DNA of 12,361 bases from the NCBI GenBank assembly GCA_024681175.1, contig JAILBI010000208.1:1-12361 (forward strand), in the 5' to 3' direction. The notes under the pieces are model-generated. The model did not search any database, was not told where the DNA came from, and was given only the letters and a program-made list of their open reading frames with translations. Position 1 is the stretch's first letter. Each line of letters begins with the position of its first letter. A program made the position numbers and the translations under genes. Below, one piece after another: positions 1-6,522 of this stretch. Source of the DNA: Acholeplasmatales bacterium (GTDB lineage Bacteria > Bacillota_I > Bacilli_A > Acholeplasmatales > Anaeroplasmataceae).

Positions 1-284
1 TTATCATTTGATATATCAATTAATGATGTATATATATCAAAATGATATATATTTCCTAAAAATTTATATAGACCAACTGTTTTCTTATTTAAAATGAATT
101 TGAATTTCATTGAAATATCACCTTTTCTTGTGATATTTATATTTTCATTATCAATTATTTCAATTGTAAATATATCATTTGTTTCATCATCATTAAATGA
201 AATCTTATTATCTATTTTTTGATAATTTGCTTTATATTTTTTTATAAGCTCATTATCAATAAAGCTTTCAAATTCGCATATCAA
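1..284 (-). CDS. YwiB-like DUF1934 family protein (partial, C-terminus beyond window)
   Basis: This open frame of 94 codons runs off the left edge of the window. It has no ATG near its beginning. The frame opens at a TGA, and the first usable start is a TTG at 284-282, preceded by AGGAAGAGG at a spacing of 6 bases. That TTG overlaps the recR stop (TTGA), which suggests translational coupling. Residues 53-86 carry the spaced pattern R-x-G-x3-M-x-F, then K-T-x3-Y, then a Thr after a run of alternating hydrophobic residues. This resembles the core of YwiB/DUF1934, a small beta-barrel family of unknown function, about 140 residues long in Bacillus. Roughly the last third is missing here. In other Firmicutes ywiB often lies next to argS, so argS could follow outside the window. 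The coding frame is well supported. The family call is a moderate inference from motif spacing. Confidence 0.6.
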   Translation of the reverse strand, partial: MICEFESFIDNELIKKYKANYQKIDNKISFNDDETNDIFTIEIIDNENINITRKGDISMKFKFILNKKTVGLYKFLGNIYHFDIYTSLIDISND

Positions 285-883
285 TATTTGCCTCTTCCTT
301 CAAATGCCTTAATTAGTGTCATTTCATCTTGATATGCAAGATCAGACCCAATTGATAAGCCTTGAGCTATTCTTGTAATATTTACATTATAAGGTGAAAG
401 TAATTCTTTTAAATATCTAGATGTAGTCTCTCCCTCTAGAGTAGTAGAAGTAGCTAATATTATTTCATCTAATTCATTATTTTTAACTTTCTCTAATAAT
501 GAATTAATATTTAAATCATCAATTGTAACACCTTTTGAAAATGATATTGCACCATTTAATACATGATATATACCATGATAGCTATGAGTATTTTCAATAA
601 CTAATAAATCTCTAACATTTTCAACTACTAATACCATTTTATGATTTCTATCTTTATCTTCACAAATATTACATATTTCTTTTTCTGTAATATTTCCACA
701 TAAAGGACATATATGTATGTCTTTTTTTATTGATAATAAAGAATTAGAAAAATCTATTATTTTTTCTTCTGGTACAGAAAAAAGCATATACATCGCGAAT
801 CTTTCCGCACTTTTTCTTCCAACTCCAGGTAAAAGACAAAAGCTTTCAATTAAATCTTCTAAAGAAGAAGGATATTTATTCAT
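281..883 (-). CDS. recR: Recombination mediator protein RecR
   Basis: RecR acts with RecO (and RecF) to load RecA on gapped single-stranded DNA during recombinational repair. The protein has 200 residues, the normal family length (about 198-201). Domain order is canonical. A helix-hairpin-helix has LPGVGRKSAERFA at residues 18-30. A zinc-binding CPLC...CNIC module uses C59, C62, C71 and C74. A Toprim domain starts near residue 84 with VVENVRDLL and contains LEGETTSRYL. The C-terminal segment IAQGLSIGSDLAYQDE replaces the more usual ARGLPVGG(D/S)LEYADE, a mild divergence. The ATG overlaps the last base of the ybaB stop (TAATG). Only a weak GGAATGGG-type ribosome site is visible, so translation is probably coupled to ybaB. 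The ybaB-recR pairing is conserved across bacteria and supports the call. Confidence 0.97.
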   Translation of the reverse strand: MNKYPSSLEDLIESFCLLPGVGRKSAERFAMYMLFSVPEEKIIDFSNSLLSIKKDIHICPLCGNITEKEICNICEDKDRNHKMVLVVENVRDLLVIENTHSYHGIYHVLNGAISFSKGVTIDDLNINSLLEKVKNNELDEIILATSTTLEGETTSRYLKELLSPYNVNITRIAQGLSIGSDLAYQDEMTLIKAFEGRGKY

Positions 884-1173
884 TAAAATAATCCCATTCC
901 ATTAAAGCCGCCCATTAGCTTTTGAGTTTCAGCTTCAATTTTCTTATTTACATCATTTAATGCTGAAACTAACATATCTTGAACCATTTCAACATCATCA
1001 ATTGCTTCAGGATCAATATTAATTTCAACAACCTCGTGGTTTCCTTTAACCTTTACAGTTACAGCTCCACCGGCAGTTCCTTCAAAAACTGTATTTTCTA
1101 AACGTTCTTGAGCTTCCATCATTTCCTTTTGCATTTTTCTTAATTTCATCATCTGAGCTTGATTCATATTCAT
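883..1173 (-). CDS. ybaB: YbaB/EbfC family nucleoid-associated protein
   Basis: This is a small DNA-binding, nucleoid-associated protein of 96 residues (family about 100). It shows the family pattern: a long N-terminal helix rich in Met, Lys, Gln and Glu (residues 4-28, QAQMMKLRKMQKEMMEAQER), then the conserved strand region VFEGTAGGAVTVKVKGNHEV with INIDPEAID, then a second amphipathic helix (about 63-88). The C-terminus is Gly/Met-rich (MGGFNGMGLF). EbfC proteins form dimers with a tweezer shape that bind DNA. The ATG lies one base after the dnaX stop, and GGAGG sits 9 bases upstream inside the end of dnaX. It lies between dnaX and recR as in most bacteria. Confidence 0.95.
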   Translation of the reverse strand: MNMNQAQMMKLRKMQKEMMEAQERLENTVFEGTAGGAVTVKVKGNHEVVEINIDPEAIDDVEMVQDMLVSALNDVNKKIEAETQKLMGGFNGMGLF

Positions 1174-1174
1174 A

Positions 1175-3013
1175 TTAATTATCCTCCAAAATTAAATCAT
1201 TTTTATCTATTAACTCATATATATTTTGTTTTATTTTATCATCTTCTGATAATTCATTAGAAACCACTCTTTTTTTAACTGGTATTCTAATATCATTTAA
1301 TATAGGTGTTCTATTATTATCTTTATCATATTTACTCTTAAAATCACTTATAATTTCAGCCCAAATATGCTTTGGAACACATATATAATCTTTAAATCCT
1401 AAATTCATTTCATCTAATATTTCACTTATTACAACAAATGATTCATATTTCATAACTCTATTACAGAAATCAAAATCATTTAATGTGACAATGAATTTAT
1501 CATCTGAAGCTGCAACAATTTCACCTCTTAGCATCAATTGAAGAGGTAATACATCCTGATAATTTACAATCATTTGCTTAAAAGCTTCCTTTAAAGCTTC
1601 CTTTTTCTCTTTTTTACCATTATATAAAATATCAGTAATATCTTTTATTGTAATTTCATCAGATGTATTTGAATTATCTTCTTTAATTTGTTCAATAATA
1701 GAAGAAGTATCATCATCTTGTGAAGCATCTTCAGCTATTTCTTCTTTAATATTATTAGTATCTTCTTTAATTTCTTTTATTTTTTCTTCTATCTTTGGTT
1801 CATCAAAAGAAGATATTTTATAATTATAATTTTCTTCTTCATTATTTTTTATTTCATTTTTTGAATTAAATAATATTTCAATATTTCTTTCAATTAAATC
1901 TAATCTAGTTAAAATATTATTTTCTTTATTTAATCTTTCATCACTCATCTTTAAGATTGCAACCTCAAGATAAGGTCTTTTAGAAGAAGAATAACGCATT
2001 CTTGTGTCACAATCAGATAATATATCAATATAATGATAAATTAATTCTTTTGTAATATTTGATGCAAGATTTATAAATGATTCATTTTTATACATTGCCT
2101 TTTGATTTATAACTGCATCATTTTTATATAATAATACATCTCTTAAAAATGTAATTATATCTGAATTAATTTTTGGTACCTCTTTACCTTCATTAATAAT
2201 TTCATCTAATATTTGAATAGAAGAAGTATCTTCCTTTTTAATACAAGAATTAATTAAATTAATTATTTTTAAATATGATGTATTTCCTGATACATTTAAT
2301 ACATCATCAAGTACAATATTACCTGTTTCACTAAATGATATTGTTTGATCTAATAATGATAATGCATCACGCATTCCACCCTCACAAGATGTTGATATTT
2401 GATCTAATGCCTCATCAGTTATATTAATATTTTCTTTTTGTGAAACATATTTTAATCTATTAAATATTTCTTTTTCAGATATTGGCTGAAAATCAAATCT
2501 TTGACAACGTGATAATATTGTTAAAGGTAATTTATAAGGCTCTGTAGTACATAATATAAAAATTACATGACTAGGTGGTTCCTCAAGTGTCTTTAATAAT
2601 GCATTAAAGGCTGATTGTGATAACATATGTACCTCATCGATAATATATACCTTATATCTACATTTACTAGGTAAAAATTTAACATTATCTCTTATTTCTC
2701 TAATGTCATCAGCACCATTATTTGAAGCAGCATCAACCTCAATAACATCAGAAATCATGCCTTTTGTAATACCTTGGCAGATTTCACAGCTGCAGCAAGG
2801 ATTTGGTGTTGGTCCTTTTTCACAATTAACTGCCTTAGCCATTATTTTAGCCATAGTAGTTTTACCTGTACCTCTTGGACCTGCAAATAAATATGCATGA
2901 GCTACTTTGTTAAGCTTTATGGCATTTTGTAATGTCTTTTTTATATTTTCTTGTCCTACAACTTCACTAAAATTAGTGGGCCTATATTCACGATATAATG
3001 CTACATATGCCAT
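1175..3013 (-). CDS. dnaX: DNA polymerase III subunits gamma/tau (clamp loader ATPase)
   Basis: DnaX is the AAA+ motor of the clamp loader, which opens the DnaN ring and places it on primed DNA. The tau form also links polymerase and helicase. The protein has 612 residues (Bacillus subtilis 563). Visible motifs are the N-terminal ALYREYRP signature, Walker A GPRGTGKT (45-52), a zinc module C64-x8-C73-x2-C76-x2-C79, Walker B VYIIDEVHML (122-131), sensor 1 near CTTEPYKL, and the arginine-finger SRC (168-170). The sensor 2 region GGMRDALSLLDQ follows. A low-complexity linker rich in Glu, Lys, Asn and Asp (about 375-455) accounts for the extra length. It precedes a compact C-terminal tau domain. 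AAGGAG lies upstream of the ATG and overlaps the stop of the preceding gene. It is the second gene of the leftward operon. Confidence 0.97.
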   Translation of the reverse strand: MAYVALYREYRPTNFSEVVGQENIKKTLQNAIKLNKVAHAYLFAGPRGTGKTTMAKIMAKAVNCEKGPTPNPCCSCEICQGITKGMISDVIEVDAASNNGADDIREIRDNVKFLPSKCRYKVYIIDEVHMLSQSAFNALLKTLEEPPSHVIFILCTTEPYKLPLTILSRCQRFDFQPISEKEIFNRLKYVSQKENINITDEALDQISTSCEGGMRDALSLLDQTISFSETGNIVLDDVLNVSGNTSYLKIINLINSCIKKEDTSSIQILDEIINEGKEVPKINSDIITFLRDVLLYKNDAVINQKAMYKNESFINLASNITKELIYHYIDILSDCDTRMRYSSSKRPYLEVAILKMSDERLNKENNILTRLDLIERNIEILFNSKNEIKNNEEENYNYKISSFDEPKIEEKIKEIKEDTNNIKEEIAEDASQDDDTSSIIEQIKEDNSNTSDEITIKDITDILYNGKKEKKEALKEAFKQMIVNYQDVLPLQLMLRGEIVAASDDKFIVTLNDFDFCNRVMKYESFVVISEILDEMNLGFKDYICVPKHIWAEIISDFKSKYDKDNNRTPILNDIRIPVKKRVVSNELSEDDKIKQNIYELIDKNDLILEDN

Positions 3014-3024
3014 AATTTATCTCC

Positions 3025-3822
3025 TTATTCCATGTAATAAACATGTTTTATTCCATCAATATATTTATGATAATAAAATATATAACAGTCCTGTGATGCG
3101 ATTAAATCATATATTGTAGTAGCTAAACCATCCTTATTAAGGTTATAGCCTACTCTATTATATGCTTTAGATATTAAATCTGAACAATAGCTTTTATCTA
3201 CTGTATTAAATAAAAATGAATAATTATATAAATCACCTAAGATAGAAGAAGCATAAGATAATGCAATCTTTCTTTCCTCATCACTACATTTAACTCTTAA
3301 GCCAATTACTTCACTAAATGGCTTATCCTCATCATTCCAATATGATAAATCACCAATAATACATGGATTATCATCAGATCTCATTCCTGATGCTTCAATT
3401 GTTTCGTTTTCACCATCAAGTGTAATATCATCATCTTCATATTTCCCTGTAATAAATGCAGCATGTCCTCCTGCATAAAATGAAACAAATCCATCTATTA
3501 AAGGTCCTGCCATTGATACATCTGTAGATACTAATATATCACCACAATCACCTGGTAATATTTCACCATAATTATTAATTGAAAAAGCTTTTTTTCCTTC
3601 ATCAGATTCATAACGATAAAAACAAGCTTTTCCACTTAATTTATTTATGTTATCTATAGATGATATTTCATCCTCAGATAATTTATTACATTTATTTTTA
3701 AAATTAGATATTCTTATTTCTTTTATAATATTTTTTACACCTGCGACAGTTGTTGCCCCAATGACTATAAAAATTATTATACTAGTAAGAAAAAATAAGA
3801 TTATTTTAAAATATTTTTTCAT
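3025..3822 (-). CDS. Membrane-anchored permuted papain-like hydrolase (YiiX / NlpC-P60 clan)
   Basis: This protein of 265 residues has a basic N-terminus and one hydrophobic segment (about 7-29) without an obvious cleavage site or lipobox. It is therefore probably anchored in the membrane with its catalytic domain outside. The domain has the order typical of circularly permuted NlpC/P60-like (YiiX/YaeF) enzymes: PGDCGDILVS (90-99), then FYAGGHAAFITG with H120, then TIEASG with E143, and the Cys block YCSDLISKAYNRVGYNL with C213. H120, E143 and C213 are the likely catalytic residues. Known relatives are amidases or peptidases acting on peptidoglycan or lipids. The substrate here cannot be read from sequence. 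The gene is first in the operon with dnaX, and 11 bases separate them. The only in-frame ATG has no convincing ribosome site. The fold assignment is fairly good and the activity is inferred. Confidence 0.68.
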   Translation of the reverse strand: MKKYFKIILFFLTSIIIFIVIGATTVAGVKNIIKEIRISNFKNKCNKLSEDEISSIDNINKLSGKACFYRYESDEGKKAFSINNYGEILPGDCGDILVSTDVSMAGPLIDGFVSFYAGGHAAFITGKYEDDDITLDGENETIEASGMRSDDNPCIIGDLSYWNDEDKPFSEVIGLRVKCSDEERKIALSYASSILGDLYNYSFLFNTVDKSYCSDLISKAYNRVGYNLNKDGLATTIYDLIASQDCYIFYYHKYIDGIKHVYYME

Positions 3823-3833
3823 AATAACATTTT

Positions 3834-3862
3834 ATCATAAATAGTAAACTATTTAAAGTGAA
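3834..3862 (-). promoter_or_regulatory. Promoter of the hydrolase-dnaX-ybaB-recR operon
   Basis: On the minus strand, TTCACT (3862-3857) and TATGAT (3839-3834) are separated by exactly 17 bases. They lie just downstream of the jag terminator and directly before the first gene. The -10 box ends only 11 bases before the ATG at 3822, so the predicted transcript would have a leader of about 5 bases or none. Confidence 0.55.
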
Positions 3863-3875
3863 GAAAAAGGGATAA

Positions 3876-3915
3876 AAATAAAAAAGCAGATAGAAGAATT
3901 AAACCCTCTATCTGC
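3876..3915 (-). terminator. Rho-independent terminator after jag
   Basis: GCAGATAGA (3886-3894) is perfectly complementary to TCTATCTGC (3907-3915), with a 12-base loop. On the minus strand the stem is followed by TTTTTTATTTTT. It lies 13 bases past the jag stop and separates the rpmH-rnpA-yidC-jag operon from the hydrolase-dnaX operon. Confidence 0.88.
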
Positions 3916-3928
3916 AATAATTTATTTA

Positions 3929-4546
3929 TTATTTTTCTTCATCTTTTTTCTTATATTTGATAACTACAGCTCTTAATTCGCCTTCGCCCTCAGATTCAGT
4001 ATAAACATCTCTCCAATCAGAAAGCTTTTCATGAATTACTCTACGTTCGAATGCGCTCATAGCTTGAAGCTTTACATCTTTTTTAGTGTAAGCAACTTCC
4101 TTAGCTGTTTTAGTTGCAAGAATTTCTAATTGATGAATTCTATTTTCTCTATAGCCACCAATATCAAGTGAAACAACAATTCTTTCGCTTGTATTAGAAG
4201 AAATTACATCTCTTACAAGTGTTTGAAGTGCATCAAGTGTTCTACCCTTTACACCAATTAATAAAGAATTTTCATAGCTATCGATGATATAATGAATTTC
4301 ACTTTCATTATCTACACTTCTTGCTTCAATTTGGTAACCAATGCCCATTGATTTTAAAATTCCTTCTAAGAATTTCTTACCAATAAGAGTTAGGTTAATT
4401 TCATAAACAGCTTCATAATTTAAAGATTTATCTGTATTTTCACCAATAAGATTTAAAGAAAAATTATTTTTTTCTTTTAAAAGCTTTGATGCCATATTTT
4501 GTGCTTCAGAAGCATCTTTAACAGTAAATTGAACTTTTTTCTGCAT
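3929..4546 (-). CDS. jag: RNA-binding protein Jag/KhpB (KH and R3H domains)
   Basis: Jag (KhpB/EloR) is a cytoplasmic RNA-binding protein, coupled in Firmicutes to cell elongation and paired with KhpA. A Jag-N-like stretch lies at the N-terminus. The KH domain carries the loop IGVKGRTLDALQ (GxxG-type) near the middle. The R3H domain shows the Arg-x3-His pattern in RRVIHEKL and ends in ELRAVVIKYKK. At 205 residues it lacks the long linker found in some Bacilli. I chose the ATG at 4546 because AGGTGA sits 6 bases upstream and overlaps the yidC stop. A GTG at 4555 would add three residues but has no ribosome site. It is last in the rpmH operon, next to yidC as in most Firmicutes, and is followed by a terminator. 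Confidence 0.93.
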   Translation of the reverse strand: MQKKVQFTVKDASEAQNMASKLLKEKNNFSLNLIGENTDKSLNYEAVYEINLTLIGKKFLEGILKSMGIGYQIEARSVDNESEIHYIIDSYENSLLIGVKGRTLDALQTLVRDVISSNTSERIVVSLDIGGYRENRIHQLEILATKTAKEVAYTKKDVKLQAMSAFERRVIHEKLSDWRDVYTESEGEGELRAVVIKYKKKDEEK

Positions 4547-4555
4547 AATTTTCAC

Positions 4556-5551
4556 CTATAAAATTTCAGTTCTTTGTGTTGCTCGCTCATATGCACGTTC
4601 ATTTAATTTTCTACCAACAAATGATTGGAAAATCTGATAAATACCACCGATTAACCAATAAATGGCTAATGATGTTGATTGAAGTGACATAATTACGAAC
4701 ATTACGTTCATAAAAATCATGACCCATTTCATTGTGTTTTGTTGTTTTTGTTGATCTTTTCTCTTAACATCAGGTCTATTTCTCTGATATTTAGGTGGTC
4801 TAGATGCAAGCTTTTGTTGAAGGAATGTTACACCTCCGAACAACAACGCAACAACTAAGCCAAAGATTCTATCCTTCCATGGATCACCAGATGCCATGAA
4901 AGCAGAAGTAATATCAAAGCCTAGGAATTTTGTATTATGTAATGCAAAATCTCCAGCAACTTCAACTGAAACTGCTCCATTTATAGTAGTTGTCTTTGTT
5001 GCATTGATACGTTGAACAACTTCGTACATTGACATGAAAATAGGGAATTGAAGGAACATAGTTCCGAAACATCCTAACGGATTAACCTTGTATTTTTTGT
5101 AAACCTTCATCATCTCTTGCTGCATCATTTGTTGACTTCTTGGATCTTGACGATTTTTATATTTCATCTGAATCTTAGAAATTTCAGGCTGCATTAACTG
5201 CATTTTTAATGACATACCGTTTTGTTTTGCATAAACAGGCCATGCAAGAGTTCTAACAATCAAAGTTGTAAAGAAAATACCCCAGAAATAAGATCCACCT
5301 ATTCCTTTACCAATTGCTGAGCATAATCCAGCAATAGGCCAAGATAAAATATTAATAGGCCATGCCCATAAAGTATTCCATACACCTTTTCCACCATTCC
5401 AAGAATCAGCCCATTCCTGACCCCAGCTTGTGTAAGGCTTTGAATACCATTTAGATGAATCCCATCTACAACTTGAAAGACTTAAACATAAAACTACAAG
5501 GAGAAGCATAATTACAATAGTGTGCTTATGCTTAATAAAAAACTTTTTCAC
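4556..5551 (-). CDS. yidC: Membrane protein insertase YidC/OxaA (lipoprotein type)
   Basis: YidC inserts and folds proteins in the cytoplasmic membrane, alone or with SecYEG. The protein has 331 residues, in the range of Gram-positive YidC. It begins with a signal peptide ending in a lipobox, LSLSSC, so C28 is probably lipidated. It lacks the large periplasmic domain of Gram-negative homologues. The conserved positively charged groove residue is R100 in TTLIVRTLAWPVY. The cytoplasmic loop with PEISKIQMKYK and the membrane stretches NPLGCFGTMFLQFPIFMSMY and AIYWLIGGIYQIFQ are typical. The tail is basic. The start is GTG, overlapping the rnpA stop (TAGTG), with AAAGGAG 7 bases upstream. The gene lies between rnpA and jag, as expected. 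Confidence 0.96.
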   Translation of the reverse strand: MKKFFIKHKHTIVIMLLLVVLCLSLSSCRWDSSKWYSKPYTSWGQEWADSWNGGKGVWNTLWAWPINILSWPIAGLCSAIGKGIGGSYFWGIFFTTLIVRTLAWPVYAKQNGMSLKMQLMQPEISKIQMKYKNRQDPRSQQMMQQEMMKVYKKYKVNPLGCFGTMFLQFPIFMSMYEVVQRINATKTTTINGAVSVEVAGDFALHNTKFLGFDITSAFMASGDPWKDRIFGLVVALLFGGVTFLQQKLASRPPKYQRNRPDVKRKDQQKQQNTMKWVMIFMNVMFVIMSLQSTSLAIYWLIGGIYQIFQSFVGRKLNERAYERATQRTEIL

Positions 5552-5901
5552 TATTTTTCTCCTTTACTTAATAGTTTACCTTTTACAAAAAGATATTCTA
5601 ATTCGTTTTTCATCGTGTCATAATCAATATCTAAAATGGTTTTTCTAACAATTATAAATACATCATAATTTAAATTAAGATTTATTGGAAGATTATCAAT
5701 AATAGAAACAACTTGTCTTTTTAAACGATTTCTAACATTCGCTTTGCCAAGCTTTTTAGATACACTAGTTGCGTAACGGAAATGGCTGGTTTCATTATTT
5801 TTCTTTTTATATAATATATAGTATTTATTTCCTACGCTATCCTTAGCTTTAATTATCTTTTCTATTTCTTCACTTTTCTTTACACGATATTCTTTTTTCA
5901 T
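5551..5901 (-). CDS. rnpA: Ribonuclease P protein component
   Basis: RnpA is the basic protein subunit that helps the RNase P ribozyme bind pre-tRNA and remove 5' leaders. The protein has 116 residues (family about 110-120). It has the family signature KANVRNRLKRQV near residues 53-64, the upstream motif RYATSVSKKLGKA, and a C-terminal helix with the DYDTMKNELEYLF pattern. About a quarter of the residues are Lys or Arg. It lies downstream of rpmH, separated by an 80-base spacer holding a strong hairpin. No good Shine-Dalgarno sequence precedes the ATG (upstream bases are TACTTTTCATTTT). This is unusual next to the clear ribosome sites of its neighbours. Translation may be intentionally weak or start another way. 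Confidence 0.95.
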   Translation of the reverse strand: MKKEYRVKKSEEIEKIIKAKDSVGNKYYILYKKKNNETSHFRYATSVSKKLGKANVRNRLKRQVVSIIDNLPINLNLNYDVFIIVRKTILDIDYDTMKNELEYLFVKGKLLSKGEK

Positions 5902-5906
5902 AAAAT

Positions 5907-5968
5907 GAAAAGTACGACATAAAAAATATTTTATAATTAATATTGTTCATGTCGTACTAGTTATTTCA
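5907..5968 (-). promoter_or_regulatory. Two-tier hairpin between rpmH and rnpA (attenuator or processing site)
   Basis: AGTACGACAT (5911-5920) and ATGTCGTACT (5949-5958) are perfectly complementary. Inside them, AATATT (5925-5930) pairs with AATATT (5939-5944) around an 8-base loop, with a symmetric 4x4 internal loop between the two stems. Weak outer pairing of TGAAA (5906-5910) with TTTCA (5964-5968) is possible. On the coding (minus) strand the stem is followed by TTTTCATTTT and then the rnpA ATG. It could terminate part of the transcripts after rpmH or be cut by an RNase. Confidence 0.6.
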
Positions 5969-5981
5969 ATATTATATTAAA

Positions 5982-6116
5982 TTAAGCAGTTAATACTTTT
6001 CTGCCCTTTTTACGGCGTCTTGCGATTACTTTTCTACCATTCTTAGTAGACATTCTCTTACGGAAACCATGTGTTACTTTTCTTTTTAATTTATTTGGCT
6101 GGTAAGTTCTTTTCAT
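5982..6116 (-). CDS. rpmH: 50S ribosomal protein L34
   Basis: L34 is a small basic protein of the large ribosomal subunit. The frame encodes exactly 44 residues, the standard length. It starts [13 protein letters not shown], contains [17 protein letters not shown] and ends in [12 protein letters not shown], matching the family end to end. AGGAAGAAGG lies upstream of the ATG. It is the first gene of the leftward rpmH-rnpA-yidC-jag operon and is transcribed away from dnaA, as at most bacterial origins. Confidence 0.98.
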   Translation of the reverse strand: MKRTYQPNKLKRKVTHGFRKRMSTKNGRKVIARRRKKGRKVLTA

Positions 6117-6148
6117 AATATACCTTCTTCCTGAAACCACGCTCCCGT

Positions 6149-6177
6149 ATTTTAACAAAATAATATATTATTGTCAA
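6149..6177 (-). promoter_or_regulatory. Promoter of rpmH operon
   Basis: On the minus strand a perfect -35 TTGACA (6177-6172) and -10 TAAAAT (6154-6149) are separated by 17 bases. They lie about 33 bases before the rpmH start. This is a near-consensus sigma-A promoter, in keeping with a highly expressed ribosomal protein gene. Confidence 0.88.
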
Positions 6178-6179
6178 TA

Positions 6180-6522
6180 AAAATTATTAAACGTAAATAA
6201 AGCTTTTTTATAACGCTATAAAAAAATTTTAATTAGGCTTTTTTTTCGCTAAAAATAACATTTTTTTAAGGCCTTTTGTGGATAAAATTTCCACCCTTTT
6301 GTCCATTGTTTGTATGTGGAAAACTATAAAAAATCAAGTAAATTCGGCATTTTTTTGTCTACTTATCCACAAAATTGTGCATTTTATGAAAACAATGAAA
6401 GAAGTTTTCCACTTTTTTTGTGGATAACATTTTATTTTTTAAGTATTGTTTTTATGATAAACTTTACTTGCGCCTAAACGTAGTTTATGGTAAACTGATT
6501 TTACTTTTTTAAGGTGATATTT
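6180..6522. other. Replication origin, upstream part (oriC, DnaA-box cluster)
   Basis: This non-coding, AT-rich stretch lies between the rpmH promoter and dnaA. Three DnaA boxes match TTATCCACA exactly: 6277-6285 (minus), 6363-6371 (plus) and 6419-6427 (minus). Weaker boxes are TTTTCCACA at 6315-6323 (minus), ATTTCCACC at 6287-6295 (plus) and TTTTCCACT at 6405-6413 (plus). The two outer perfect boxes each face a weak box in convergent orientation. The left part holds a perfect 9-bp inverted repeat (TTTTTTATA at 6204-6212 and TATAAAAAA at 6217-6225) and a related direct repeat at 6237-6257. The arrangement corresponds to the dnaA-upstream half of a bipartite Bacillus-type origin. It probably also lets DnaA repress its own gene. 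Confidence 0.92.
6458..6496 (+). promoter_or_regulatory. Likely dnaA promoter with TAAACT inverted repeats
   Basis: TTTACT (6463-6468) and TATGGT (6486-6491) are spaced 17 bases apart and form a modest promoter before dnaA. The region also contains TAAACT three times in alternating orientation: 6458-6463 (plus), 6482-6487 (as AGTTTA) and 6491-6496 (plus). The last two form the palindrome AGTTTATGGTAAACT over the -10 box. This may be an operator. Confidence 0.45.

Noticed and set aside
1580..1607. G-AAA-AAG run in dnaX followed by a -1 frame stop after seven codons, suggesting a programmed frameshift that makes gamma.
   Set aside because: The heptamer is not the efficient A-AAA-AAG. The stem downstream is weak (AAGCTT repeats). 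The site (about residue 471 of 612) lies beyond the linker, in the tau domain, so the product would not resemble gamma.
6514..6522. GTG start for dnaA at 6514.
   Set aside because: The GTG is part of the AAGGTGA ribosome site for the ATG at 6523.
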